From Diphasiastrum complanatum (Eukaryota > Streptophyta > Lycopodiopsida > Lycopodiales > Lycopodiaceae), in assembly GCA_029204225.1 (NCBI GenBank), contig CM055103.1, forward strand, positions 23,060,663-23,124,662: a DNA stretch of 64,000 bases, in the 5' to 3' direction. A model generated the notes under the pieces. The model made no database searches and was not told where the DNA came from. It was given only the letters and a program-made list of their open reading frames with translations. Within the stretch, counting starts at the first letter, position 1; each line of letters starts with the position of its first letter. Below, one piece after another: positions 12,765 through 31,209 of this stretch. Position numbers and translations under genes: made by a program.

Positions 12765-13042
12765 GTGTTTCACGTAAGTGTTTTACATGAAGGTGATGTT
12801 ACTAACTTGTGATGAATGTAACCTAGATGGAAAATTTATCGCTTAGTGTACTTTTCAAACCTGAGTTATACTCCAGAGCAGAGATTAACGATTTGAAATA
12901 GGTTTATCTCTGAGTACTTGTTTGATATGAAAGTCAGACTAAGGATAATGATTTTTTGAGTTAATATTGAAATTTAAACGAACTGTAATTCTTTCATGTT
13001 TAGAGAGCTTCTAAGGATAGAAGCAGTTTAAGGAGGGAAGAA

Positions 13043-13555
13043 TGTTATGTCCATGACCAGTAAGTAGGACTTAGTATACTCCTAGTCTTGGATACACGGT
13101 ACTCTAGTAAATCAAGTTGTTAGTTATGCCACTGGATGTGACCCGAAAGTAACTAATATTCTTGTGAGGCCCAGGACACACTAAATGGAGTTTAGACAAG
13201 GTATGAAAAAGTGTATGCATGTGTAGAGTTATCAATAGAAATTCTATGAATAGGTGGTCCATGCTTAGGACTCTATTCTAGGTGAATCTATGTGTAGGGA
13301 ACTTAGGGCTATGCATGGCTATGTGCCCAGGTTGCTTTTGGCTCTATATATTGAGGCCAAACTCGCCCTACTCCTCATTGTGATCATTGATTCATTGCCA
13401 GGGTTTCACTCTACATTCATGCTTCTTATTCCTTGGCTTGGGGGTGAAGCTTGTAGAGTTGATTGGTTGCTTCTACTTGGTTGGGTGGTTGCTCCATGGT
13501 GTGTTTTCCATTGTGTTTTGTCTTGTAAGCAGGATCTTAGGGAGCTTCCCTTATA
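13043..13555 (+). repeat. 3' LTR of nested non-autonomous element
   Basis: 513 bp copy of the 10,326-10,843 LTR, with a small deletion near 13,128 (ACGTCAT... missing) and scattered substitutions, so the insertion is not recent. Confidence 0.93.
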
Positions 13556-13560
13556 TTTTG

Positions 13561-13925
13561 TAGGTATTACAAGCACAATAACCATGAGATCAAGGATTAC
13601 CAAATTCTCCAAGCGAAGAATGCAGCCAAGCAACCTGATCAACAAGCAAACACAGTTTCATCATTTCCCCAGGTCGAAGTGGACGAAGACGCATTTATGG
13701 TCAAAGACCAAAGCGCATTTTTGGATTCTGGAGCAACTCAACACATGACCAATCAACGTGAGATTTTCAACTCCTACACGCCTTACAGCACGAGTCGAAG
13801 ATATTTACTAGTCGGGATGTCATCTTCATCGAAGATCAGTTTCAAGACCTCAAAGGAAAAGGCAGTGCCCATGTAGCCGACCTGTCAGATTATCCTAACG
13901 TATTGAACTTTCCAATTCTTTAGTT
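13561..13925 (+). pseudogene. copia gag zinc knuckle and protease start (continuation)
   Basis: This resumes the copia gag interrupted at 10,320. The zinc knuckle is decayed: in the C-X2-C-X4-H-X4-C pattern the second and fourth ligand positions are Tyr. Then comes the aspartic protease active site DSGATQHM (about 13,727-13,750), the usual plant copia sequence. A TAG at about 13,874 ends the frame, and after some 50 bp the sequence jumps to the linker before reverse transcriptase. The rest of protease and the whole integrase (H-H-C-C finger, D-D-35-E core) are therefore deleted. Confidence 0.85.
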
Positions 13926-15704
13926 GACTATTCTCATTGAAGGTCCAAGCTCATCTACTTTCGATGAACAACATATCAACAACGAATTAGAAGATGATGA
14001 TGTTGCAGTTCAGCAACTGCAGTATGATGGAAATGATCAACTTCCTCAATTACCCAGAAGATCTTCAAGAGCAAGCAGACCACCTAACCGGTATATCGAT
14101 GAGTCTGCAACCTGCATTTTTCACAAGTCGATGACTGTCGAAGAGGCACTCAGTCAGCCTGATTCAGAATTTTGGAACGAAGCTATGGATAAAGAGTATT
14201 CATCTCTTATCAAAAACTAGACATGGACAATTGTCGAATTACCTGTCAGCAGAAACGTAGTTGATTGCAAATGGATTTTCATAGTCAAGTATAATGCCAA
14301 TGGAAGCATCAACAGGAGAAAGGCACAACTTGTTGCCAAAGGTTTTTCTTAGGTATACAATGTTATTTACACTGAGACTTTCAGTCCAGTAGTCAAGCAT
14401 TCTTCTATTTGACTTTTGCTATTATTTGCCGCTGCAACAGATTTGGAAATACATCAAATGGATGTACAGACATCATATCTCAATGGAGTTATTGAAGAAG
14501 ACATCTACATGGTGCAACCTGAAGGTTATATTATCGAGGTTAAACACAATCATGTGTGTAAACTCCATAAGGCACTTTATGGCTTGAAGCAATCTGTTCG
14601 AGCATGGTTTCAAAGGATCAATACTTTTCTTATTGATCCGGCTACACACCTAGATCTTCATATTCTAATGTTTACTTCAAAGTAGTGCAGCAGTCTTTTA
14701 TCATTATCACTCTATATGTGGATGATACATTGCTTTTCAGCAACAGTACCAATCTGATAAAAGAGACAAAGACAATGCTATCTTCCTAATTCGCCATGAC
14801 CGATCTGGGTGAAGCTCATTTTTGCCTTGATATACAAATCCACAGAGACAGAAAACAGAAGTTGGTCTGCATTACTCAATAGAGGTACATCTACAACATG
14901 TTAGTTAGATATAATCTGATTAATTGCAAATTAGCTCTCTCACCAATGGAACCAGGTCTCAGATTGTCAAAGGACCAGTGTCCTCAAACAATTCATGAGA
15001 AGCAGTAGATGCATGAGTATCCTTATCATTCTATTATAGGATCTCTTATGTACACAATGATCTGTACCAGGCCAGGCATAGCTTTTGCAGTCAGCTCTCT
15101 CAGTCAACTTACCCTAGTGTAACACATTGGAAGGCTCTTATCAGAGTCATGAGATAGCTTCGAGCTACCATAGACTTTTGCATTTGTTATGAAAAGTGTA
15201 GGCAATGACAAACTCAATTTACTCAGTGGTTACACAGATGCAAGTTGGGCAGGAGATGTAGACACTCGTAAATCTACTTCCGGATTTACATTCTTCCTCA
15301 ACAATGGTCCATTTTCCTGATATAGTCGCAAGCAATCTTCAATAGCTATATCTTCCACTGAATCAGAGTATATTGCAGCCTCTCAAGCTACAAAAGAAGC
15401 AACTTGGTTGAGAAACTTACTTTTAGATATCGGTCTGAATCATCCTTCTCCGACATTACTATTTTGTGATAATCAAAGTGCCATTGCCTTATCAGCCAAC
15501 CCTAGATTTAGTTTCAGATGTAAGCACATTGAACTGAAGTATCATTTTGTCAGAAGCAAGGTTCTCAGCAAAGAGGTCAGATTGCAGTACTGTAAAATGC
15601 AAGATATGATAGCAGATATTTTTACCAAAGCATTAAGCTTGGAAGCGCACAAAAGATTCTGTGTAGAACTAAGTTTGAAGGTCAAGGCATTCAAGGATTC
15701 AGAT
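13926..15704 (+). pseudogene. copia reverse transcriptase and RNase H
   Basis: Domains in order are a linker with RRSSRASRPPNRY, the RT start (FWNEAMDKEYSSL), the RT palm with DLEIHQMDVQTSYLNG, KALYGLKQ, and an intact active site LYVDDTLLF at about 14,711-14,737. RNase H follows with YTDASWAGD, SSTESEYIA and CDNQSAIAL, carrying the expected acidic residues. It ends with the MIADIFTKAL tail and a TAA at 15,705. Several in-frame stops (near 14,218, 14,350, 14,411, 14,683) and small frameshifts make it non-functional. It would have copied element RNA in cytoplasmic particles. Confidence 0.93.
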
Positions 15705-15915
15705 TAAGGAGGAGTGTTGGATTATTCTCCTTCTTACTAATTGACTAATCGATTTTAATCCTCATCCATTGTTTATCCAGTTTTGCGGATATTCAAAATT
15801 AGTTGCTAGAGATTGAACGTGATTTCCACTATTGTTTTGTTCAATTTTTTATAGGCGTAGTCATGCATTGGAAGCAGGAAGTTTTCGCATTCAATTATCT
15901 CACCTATTTCCGACA
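15705..15915 (+). mobile_element. polypurine tract and truncated 3' LTR of host copia
   Basis: AAGGAGGAG (15,706-15,714) precedes TGTTGGATT. The last 125 bp match the 5' LTR end (TTCCGACA versus TTTCTGACA). At 201 bp it is far shorter than the roughly 780-980 bp LTRs of the same family at 8.95-9.7 kb and 1.57 kb, so the middle is deleted. Confidence 0.8.
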
Positions 15916-16148
15916 GGCTCTGCCTCCCAAACCCCCCCCCCGACTTTCTACTATGCAATCCAGCCATCTCATAGCCATCATGTCTCACATTAGACCCCAT
16001 ACTAACAACCGTGCTCAATAATGGCTTCTCTTCATGATGGGGGCCTTACAAATTTGAGCTCACGGTTAACTAGTGACAACTAAACTGAGAGGTGAATGTT
16101 TAGTTATATCTAACACTTACAGTATTTGCAAAACAGGTTCTTCTTTTG

Positions 16149-16881
16149 CTAGAATGATGAAGGAAAATTCGAATTCGACCCTGAGTCAAAATTCGACCCT
16201 GATTCAAAATTCAACCCAAACTGCAAGTTGTTCTTTTTGTCAGGACAATCTGACTTTAAAGATCTCTTATGATTTTTTTGATTTTTGTTTGTGTATAGAG
16301 CTTGAGGAGAATGCATTTCTTCTGATCTCCTCTTGTAACAACATTGAAATAACTCTTGATAGAGTAAGTTGCTGCTGAGTCGAAATAGCCATGACCCATA
16401 TGTCATAGGCTTCAGAGAGACTCGATAAAAGAGTCATTACTGTATCTGAATCTTCAATATTCAATCCCATTGTAGTCATTTGCTCCATGAGGTTTTTGAA
16501 TGTGTTGAGATGGTTGGAAATGGTGTCTGCATCAGACATTTTGAGTGTGAAGAATTTCTTCCTCATATGTAATTTGAAAGTGACATCTCTGATGTTATAG
16601 AGAGTTTCTAGGATGTCCGAAGCATCCTTAGTAGTCTGTGTAGATCAGATATGACTGATTTGGGAGTAGCTGATATTCAAAGTGATTAAGACAAATGCCT
16701 TGCCATCTTGTTGCCTCCATTTGGTGATGCTAGTTGTATCAGCCTCTGGCTTGATTTTGGTACCATCAACTATGTCCCACAGTACCTTGGTCAGTAGAAT
16801 GACCTTCATCTTGAACTTTCAGAGATGGTAGTTCTCTCCATCAAGCTTGTCAATCAGAGAAGAACTAGAAGTAGAATCCAT
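16149..16881 (-). pseudogene. copia gag (minus strand)
   Basis: The likely ATG is at 16,881 reading leftward, beginning MDSTSSSSLIDKLDGENYHL, which holds the gag Asn-Tyr landmark. It continues with typical words (LWDIVDGT; DGKAFVLITLNIS) and an open stretch at 16,267-16,566 with the UBN2-type gag core (FKNLMEQMTTMGLNIEDSD). In-frame stops lie near 16,822 and 16,639. A shift near 16,280 leads to a decayed zinc-knuckle region with a lone SDCP. The element's protease and beyond are missing on the left. Confidence 0.8.
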
Positions 16882-17010
16882 TCTGGTGTCGTATTGATAT
16901 CGTTGGTATAAAAAACAATAGCGGATTATTGTTGGATGCACCCTTGCTGATATGAGGTCTCGATAGAAACAAGACTAGATCTGCAATGAAAATATAGATT
17001 ACTGAGCCAT

Positions 17011-17304
17011 CCGCTCTGATACATGTCGAAAACCAAAGAAAATTGATACTTGTGAAGGGAAGTGGTGAGCAGCTTTGGATTGGAAATGTGACAGTTACCA
17101 ATAAAGATCGAGTTCAAGATGAATCAGATACTACAATGCGCAATGGAACAAAAATAGTAGAACGATGCACTTTGACTAGATTGTAGAAAACTGAGTACAA
17201 TGTTTGAAGCTGGGCGCAAAATCGTAGGCGCTCAAAAATCGCTTTAACTGAATTCGTTGATGGCTAACTTATTGATTTAAAAATTTAACTTAATTTTTTC
17301 AACA
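17011..17304 (-). mobile_element. copia 5' LTR and primer-binding site (minus strand)
   Basis: On the minus strand a TGTTGAAAA...TTTTCGACA segment (17,304 to 17,024, 281 bp) is followed by TGTATCAGAGCGG (17,023-17,011), a one-base-deleted initiator-Met primer-binding site. The gag start at 16,881 is 130 bp further on. This matches the layout of the other copia copies and belongs with the 16,149-16,881 gag. Confidence 0.7.
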
Positions 17305-17499
17305 TAATGCCTGCAGGATGATAACCTGATCAATGCGTTGACTCTAGTAGATCTTCCTTGATGATTGGAGGTCAGATGATCAGTACATTGAAGGTTGATA
17401 TTAATCTACTTGATTAACTACATCAGTCCTACAGTAGATAGACATCATTTTTTTTGTCAGAGAATTATGTATAGAAGTAGGCGAACTGTCAACGTCGCG

Positions 17500-17765
17500 A
17501 CGTGGGTCAGATTTTTGAGTTGACAGTACAAAGGGTCAAAATTTTACAAAGGGTCAGAATCTATACACTTGTTCAGATTTATGCAAAGGGTCGAAATTTA
17601 TATACTAGGTCAAATTTTTACAAAGGGTCAGATTTATTAGACCCAATCCGATCTAGGGGCGAAGACGCCCGGATAAATTAGATTTTATCCGATCCGATCC
17701 GATACAGGGTCGAAGACGCCTAGATAAATTAGACACGATCCAATCCAATCCGATCCAGGGAGACA
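17500..17765. repeat. short tandem repeats (AAAGGGTCA and GATCCGATCC types)
   Basis: 17,503-17,640 has at least five imperfect copies of a unit built around CAAAGGGTCAGAATTT with about 25-35 bp spacing. 17,646-17,760 contains two copies of a CGAAGACGCC-GATAAATTAGA block separated by runs of CCGAT. No gene is visible. Confidence 0.7.
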
Positions 17766-18728
17766 AACTCTATTGCTAACCAAAGTTTTTTACAAGTGGC
17801 AAAATAGTAGAACATGAAGTTGGTTCATTCAAACCCACAAACTCTACTGCACATGAATATTTCTATTGACATATTATTATGGCAAGTCCAACTCTTGAAG
17901 ACACATGATCAAAGAGGTTTTATTTCTTAGAGGTTCATCCCTCATTTTAACGGATTTCACTCCCATCAACATCAAATTCAAAGAGATTTAATTTCTCAAA
18001 ATTATTAAGATGTTGGGCTCACATACCATCATGACAATATGGAGCTGATTCATTCAACCTACAAACTCTACTCCACATGGTAATAATTGACATTTGTTTA
18101 TGGCAAGTCCAGTAAGAAATGAATTACAAATCACCACTCTATATAGTGGATTTTAGGGCTTTGGCCTCAAATCCTATTCGCTAATCTCCACCTCCCTTAT
18201 TATTTGAAATTCAAATTTTGGGAGGAGCCCCTTTTTATTCACTAACTTGACTATTAGGCCTTGCAACATTAAAATTCTCGCAAAAATGCCTTCCAATAGT
18301 TACCAAAGGCACTTGGGAGGAATCAGAGGCGAGGGTAGCAGAGGATGGGGGGATGGGTAGTTCAGAGCGAGAAGCAGCAGGGAATATGGGCGTAGCTAAC
18401 GATGGTTGCTAAGTGCGACGACGAGACGCGGGAGGCGAGTGGGTTGAAACAATCTCATTGCGTACTCGACAACAACTCTGGAACGAGAAAGCATGGTGGG
18501 ATGATTCAGATGGTTCTATCACAACTCATGCACAATACACCAACTCACAACACGTGCACAAAAACGTTTCAATGTTTAATGATGTGACCATTGATGCATT
18601 CATTAATGTCATGTAACCTACCCTGCCTTCAATGTACTAAACTCAAGGGTTCATTCAAAAACCTAATGTGCAGAAAAAGGTTGCCAAGACTCCTAAGCCT
18701 TGGGTATATATATCATATATGGTGTTGA

Positions 18729-18731
<3 letters not shown>
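17766..18731. other. no gene recognised
   Basis: Unassigned sequence; the overlapping short frames at 18,402-18,616 are shadows of each other and carry no motif. Confidence 0.45.

Positions 18732-18783
<52 letters not shown>
18732..18783. repeat. (TC)26 microsatellite
   Basis: Uninterrupted TC run of 52 bp about 1.2 kb upstream of the LBD coding start. Confidence 0.97.
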
Positions 18784-18787
<4 letters not shown>

Positions 18788-19846
18788 AATCTACACACGA
18801 TGTAATGGTAATTACTATTCTGAATTGTCATGGGCTTGCTGGCTTAAGTTTCATCTTTGTTTCTTCCTGTCGACCACATTCTGGTTGGAATAATATCTGT
18901 GGCGGTCTTGTTTATCTCAGGCGAACACGGTTCCTTCCCAGAAAAGCTCACTTGGACGGCTGCTCCCAGTTCGGGTCTACATTAGTTGCGTACGACGAGA
19001 AGATCTCACTAATTACTGGGCGGCTGCTCGTATTCGGGTTTACTTGCCATATTCGGAAAGCTCGCGAGCTTCATGCTCGGAAGTAACAGAAATTTTTAAT
19101 AGTAATATAGCTGATAACAATATCATGATTTCGAAAAAGCAGCATTTCATGATCGATTCACATGCAAGTAAATCTATATCAAAACTGGGTTGCATAAAAG
19201 TTAGCCGATGGGATGCCCCAGAGCTGAATTCAAAAAATTGATGTAAGCTATATTCATCTGGATTCTGTACTTAGCGATTGTGACGATTCACAGCTCTTAG
19301 GTAAGAGTCGCTAACCTTATTCTAACTATGCAACTTTAAGATCGTCCAAATTATCGCAGAACTGGCAAGATAATATTGTATGTACTATAGAAAGCATAGC
19401 CTGAAAGATGTTGTCTAAATTACTTCGTTGAGTAGCAGCTCATGTTTTAACGAGGCTTTCAAGCTTTTAAGACAATAAGTTTAATGCAAAGGTTGTGTGT
19501 AAGCTCTGTGTTCATATCTCTGTCCTAGTGCAGCCGAAACCGATCCATTTTCATCATAGACCAAGCATGATCGCTACAACTTAATCTGGAATGAACGGAG
19601 TCACGCCATCCCAATCGAGTGGCAGTAATCTGACATAATCATCATAAATAGCTGATGAATGATCCACTATTCAAGAAAAATGAAGCGATCATTCTTCTAC
19701 AGGTTAGGTCCTTCACATTTATTCTTTGTGTGCTTGTAGGCTCGGCAAACTATTGACGATTTTGTTGGAGGAAGTTGCCTCGCTCATTCACTTTGGACCG
19801 AGTTCGCCCATGTCTAAATGTCAAAAGATCAGAGGTATGCTACAAC
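18784..19846. other. upstream region of the LBD gene, no gene recognised
   Basis: The 1.1 kb between the CT run and the putative TATA box holds no open frame with a recognisable family. A 93-codon frame at 18,805-19,086 is open but motif-free. This region would include the LBD promoter. Confidence 0.4.
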
Positions 19847-19854
19847 TATAAAAT
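19847..19854 (+). promoter_or_regulatory. putative TATA box of LBD gene
   Basis: TATAAAAT lies 169 bp upstream of the LBD start codon, in a sensible position for a plant core promoter with a roughly 140-nt leader. The assignment rests on sequence and position only. Confidence 0.4.
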
Positions 19855-20022
19855 ATCGCCAGAAATTTTATGGTAGCACATTCCGGTATTAAATCTTCGT
19901 TTCGTTCTCACAGATGATGTGCGTATTTGATTAGCTATTTTCCCCACAGAGAGAAGCTTGAGACATTTGAAGCAGATTTAAGTGCAAAGCTGAGGAGACA
20001 AGATCGTCTGGATCGAAAAACC

Positions 20023-25981
<5,959 letters not shown>

Positions 25982-27152
25982 TTCAACTTTATTTCTAGTA
26001 GCTTAAAGGTTTATCCAGATGAGAGAAAAAACAATTTTGATTATTAGTAGATACGATGCTTCCATTTCTTGGCAATCATTATGTGAAACAAAGTTAGAGC
26101 ATTAAGCTTGGTTACACTATACTAAGTTCATAAAAGCCTTGATTGCCATATGTAGAGATGATTTTCATCTTCTTATTCATAATACTTAAGATCCATCACT
26201 TTAGGGGCCAATGAAAATTAGTGGAATTGGCATACCCATGTTAACTTACTCTAGGGGTAGGCAAAGAAAAATGAGTGAGTTGTACTAAGAAAAATGAGTC
26301 ATTGCTTAGGCCCATTGTTTACTTTGAACATTTTTGTGTGACAAGGTGGCAATGAGATCTTATCACTTTTACTTCCATGTAGATGAATGTTTTTTTTTTA
26401 AATCAATAAATCCAATATTCCTTCTTCTTCTTTTTATAAATTAGATTAACTCAAAGTTGGAATACATAACCTACAAATTACATGATTTTAGTATTGAACC
26501 CTTTTAGATTAAATACTCTAGAAATTTGCATGTTGTGATGATCAATTGTTCCTACCAAAGTTAATAAAAAGTATGGAGATTGGATGTACCTCCAAAAAGT
26601 GATAATTATGTTGTATTTACAATCCTGCGTAATACAAAAACATGTGATGTTTTTCTATCGATTGAGAGAAATGCCTAGTTTTATACTTATGGATAAATGA
26701 TAAATGACATGTTGGTTTATTGGCTTGACATAACGTAGTCTAGATAATCTATGTAGTGGGGAATCCTTTAGTTTACTATTTTCATAATCCTGATATCGTA
26801 TCCTTAAGCTTGAATATTATAATTGTTATGTTATGGAAATTTCATACTCTAGCTGCAATTGACTTATCCGTTGCATTTCTTCCAATGTTCCTTTGGGGCT
26901 TATTTAATCATGGAGGTCAATGTATAGTCTTGCAATGAATCATTTTAATCACTTAGCCAAAGGCCAACTCATAATTTTCAATAATTTACTGCGCTAACTG
27001 GTTACAATGAGTCACAAATACCTCTTCTTCTCCGTGATGATTTTCTATAATATTTGCATCACTTATCTGTTAGTGCTCTCCAATTGTCCTTTTTCTTAAT
27101 AGCAAGTAACATCTAAATTTTATCACAACAAAGAAGACCTCAAACATTCTCT
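25982..27152. other. LBD 3' flank, no further gene recognised
   Basis: Presumed 3' untranslated and downstream sequence of the LBD gene, AT-rich, with an AATAAA at about 26,404. No coding motif was recognised. Confidence 0.4.
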
Positions 27153-27296
27153 GTCTCTAGTTTTTTTAATTATGGATTTGTTCGACTTTCTACCTCCTTA
27201 TATGTAGGATGAATTACTTTGGTAATCTCTAGTTTTTTTTTATTATGGATTTGTTCAACTTTCCACCTCCTTATATGATTACTTTGGTATCTCCCT
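27153..27296. repeat. tandem duplication, period about 72 bp
   Basis: CTCTAGTTTTTTT...ATTATGGATTTGTTC occurs at 27,155 and 27,227, each followed by ACCTCCTTATATG and TTACTTTGGTA. The copies differ by a few bases and a short deletion in the second. Confidence 0.85.
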
Positions 27297-28272
<976 letters not shown>

Positions 28273-29240
28273 AAAATCTCTTCTCTCCTTGAAAAATGAT
28301 CATTTTGTCTCTTTTTAACTTCAAAATTAGAATATATCCATCCCTCAAGAGTGGACACCCACAAGTTAGCTGATTCCCATAAAAATAGGTAAGCTTTATG
28401 CTTTAAAGGCTTGATGTCTAAGTTGGTGAAGTCATGCATATGCATAGTCTTCAAATTGTGCATAAATTTTCTTAGTTTCAAGCTACAAACTTGAGGGATT
28501 CAATATTGCCACTATTAACCCTTTTGCCACCTCACAATTTACTCTCAAGTATCCTATTTTATGGTTTTTAAATGTATCTCCTCAATACACTTTCCAATTT
28601 GCTTTTGCAAGGTTGCTTCATATTTTAAATTTCTTCTAAGTTTTTTTTTCTTCATGATTAGATTCATGTCTGACATTAATAAGAACTCTTGTTCCAAGGG
28701 CTTCACAAGTGGGTTTTGTAAGAAGTAGCCAAAGAATTTATCATCCATTCTATGGCTACTTTGTAGGTTAGAATGAGATTGTTGTTTTTGCTACTTAAAT
28801 TCTCAAAAACATCTCCACTTCTACAATTGCACTGCTCAAGATAATGTCATTGAAGTATTTTATTTTCCTTCTCCACAATGGTCTCCTTTGGTTTTCCTCT
28901 AAAAGCTCTTCAAAATCGATGGAGCTTTTATATCATATCAACAATATACAGTGACAACTTATTGCATGCATGACATAACATCTCCTCTTAAGCCTTGGTA
29001 AACACATGTTAGCCAAGGTCATTCGAACTTTATTATGGCATGTACTTTGTAAGCCCACAAGTAAATTCAATTGGTAGAGTAGATAAAAGCTTAGGAAAAC
29101 CTTATATTTAGACCTTTTACTATTGAAGTTTAACTATTACAATCAACCATTTGTAATAGTTCAACTTAGAAAGTCTAAGTTTAAGATTTAAATCCTAAGT
29201 TCATTGTAAGCTGAATTAAGTGCACATTATTTTGATAAGA
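28273..29240. other. no gene recognised
   Basis: Unassigned AT-rich sequence between the compound microsatellite and the copia LTR. Confidence 0.4.
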
Positions 29241-29770
29241 TGTCAAATTTCAAAGAAAAGGACTTATTTTGATTCACAAATGATCAATAAGAGTGATTGG
29301 TAGCTTGGGATCTTGATCTATATCAAGACTAGCATCCAATTCTAGCTTCTACTTGACAATTTCTAGTGATCCAAGCAAGAACAATAAAAAAAGATGATCC
29401 AAAGGCTTCACACATGTGAAGTACTATCACTGTACGGCCTGCTAACAGAAAATATGTTTACTCAAGAATTACAAAGCATTCATTCACAAAGAATTAGCTT
29501 TGTACTCATCCATATGCACTTTGGATAAGATCTATCTAATTTGCCACATCATCCATTGGTGGTTTGTGTTGACCTTCTAGATTTCTACAATCAAGGAGAT
29601 AACTCCTACAATTTAGGACAGATAACATTTGACTCAAATGAAATCTAAGTACAATGGATCTGAATATTACAAGTGTTATTTCACACGTGTGGACAGGTCC
29701 TCACACGTGTGGATCCACATAGATACCAAACAGATTGCTTAAACCATGTGAAAATTGCTAAAATTTGACA
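29241..29770 (-). repeat. 3' LTR of the 29-32 kb copia
   Basis: 530 bp. It contains CACACGTGTG at 29,682-29,691 and again at 29,702-29,711, and TTCACACATGTGAAG at 29,408-29,422. Long stretches match 31,250-31,700. Confidence 0.85.
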
Positions 29771-29810
29771 CTCCTCCTCAATTTTTACATGATACATCTA
29801 TCTACAACTC

Positions 29811-30512
29811 CTAAGGCTGATCTTTGATAAATGAAGCCTTTGGCAAGGCTTTAGTGTGTACATTAGCAAGGCAATCTGAAGAAGATGCATGATGTAGCTT
29901 GATCTCCTTTGCTTGAACATTTTCCCTCACAAAGTGGTGAGCAATCTCTATGTGCTTGCTCCTTGTATGGAATGTGGGATTGGTTGCTAATGCTTGGCTT
30001 GATTGATTGTCACAATATTTGATTGGCTGCTCCTCGGCCTCCATGACTTGTAACTCCACCAAAAGCCTCTTCAACCACAAAATCTCCTTGGTTGTTGATG
30101 TTAATGCCTTGTATTCCGACTCAGTTGAAGATAGAGAAATTGTGTCTTGCTTTTTAGAAAGCCAAGACATTATGCCATTGCAAAGAAAAGTAACAAAAGC
30201 ACTTGTGGACCTCCTATCCACCTTATCACCTACAAAATCAGCATCTGAATATGCCCTCAAAGCAAGGTTAGATCCATGATACAAAATGCCAAAGTTCTTG
30301 GTGGCCAAGATGTACCTCAACACCCTTTTTGCATTTTTCCAATGACAAACCAATGGATTTTGCATAGATTGGCTTAGCTTACCTACACTATAACTTAGAT
30401 CAGGTCTAGTTATAGTAAGATAGATTAGGAATCCTACAAGTCTTCTATATAGTGTGATGTCCTCAAAGGATGCTTCATCATCGCTATTAGAGACTTTCGC
30501 ATTTTGCTCCAT
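29811..30512 (-). pseudogene. copia RT tail plus RNase H, intact frame
   Basis: An uninterrupted 233-codon frame. It starts in the RT thumb region (YRRLVGFLIYLTITRPDLSY, the usual Y-x-x-L-V-G-x-L-x-Y-L-x-x-T-R-P-D block) and continues through RNase H with the expected acidic residues in YSDADFVGD, SSTESEYKAL and CDNQSSQAL, then HTRSKHIEIAHHFVRE. The tail reads ANVHTKALPK, a slightly changed form of A-D-x-x-T-K-A-L. Most of RT and everything upstream is deleted, so it cannot function alone although this segment is undamaged. The ATG at 30,512 is fortuitous. Confidence 0.93.
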
Positions 30513-31209
30513 TTTTCTGATGTCCTTGATTGTTAATATTTGGCTACGTAATCAGATCGAACATGATTTCTACAAGTTACTAATGTTCTGTTTGAGTAAG
30601 AAAAGAGTAAGATAGCTTATTCTGCTGCACATGAACATTTTTCATTCGAGTTCGTTCCTTTTGCGAGTTTCAAGTTCGCTTCTTTTTGTGTTCGTTTCTT
30701 TTCGAGCTATCCTTGCCTCATACCACTCTTTCCCAACAAATTCTACACACACTATGTTCTTGGAGAAATTGGATTCGACTCTTGGAATTGCCTATGCCTT
30801 TCTATGGTGTTTAGAATGGATTTAGTCTCTCTCTAGAACTAAAAGTACATAAGCCTCAAAACTCACTCTCAATGATTTAGGGGTTTATCAAGGATCTAAC
30901 ACCATTTCACATCAAATCTTGAATGAGTTAATTGAATTTTCACAAAGCAAATCACTAATGTCACCCTCACAATCTTATTTGAAGCACAAACTTGAATAAT
31001 CACATAGATATGGTGAAAGTACAAATACAGCAACCTCTCACACGTGTGGGAAGTACACTTGAACTTTAAACACTAATTTGTACTCCAAATCTTCAAGTAA
31101 GCAATTGGTTAGACTCGCCCTCCTTCAAATTGAATTCAGCACCAATGCTTTGTACAAAATGAAGAGTTTTAGATCATTATCAAAGCTCTTAGACTGGGCT
31201 CTGATACCA

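Larger units (their letters stand above)
10321..13560 (+). mobile_element. complete non-autonomous LTR retrotransposon with TTTTG target duplication
   Basis: Two LTRs (10,326-10,843 and 13,043-13,555) share TGTTATGTCC starts and CTTCCCTTATA ends. They are flanked by identical 5-bp target duplications TTTTG (10,321-10,325 and 13,556-13,560). A primer-binding site TGGTATCAGAGC lies at 10,845-10,856 and a purine-rich tract AGGAGGGAAG at 13,031-13,040, so all cis signals for reverse transcription are present. The 2.2-kb interior has no gag, protease, integrase or RT motif on either strand. It would need enzymes from another copia element. It sits in the zinc-knuckle codons of a copia gag, whose frame is continuous if one target copy is removed. 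Confidence 0.93.

Noticed and set aside
18805-19086. 93-codon plus-strand frame upstream of the LBD gene
   Set aside because: No motif, no splice support, and mixed-frame neighbours; treated as promoter-proximal non-coding DNA.
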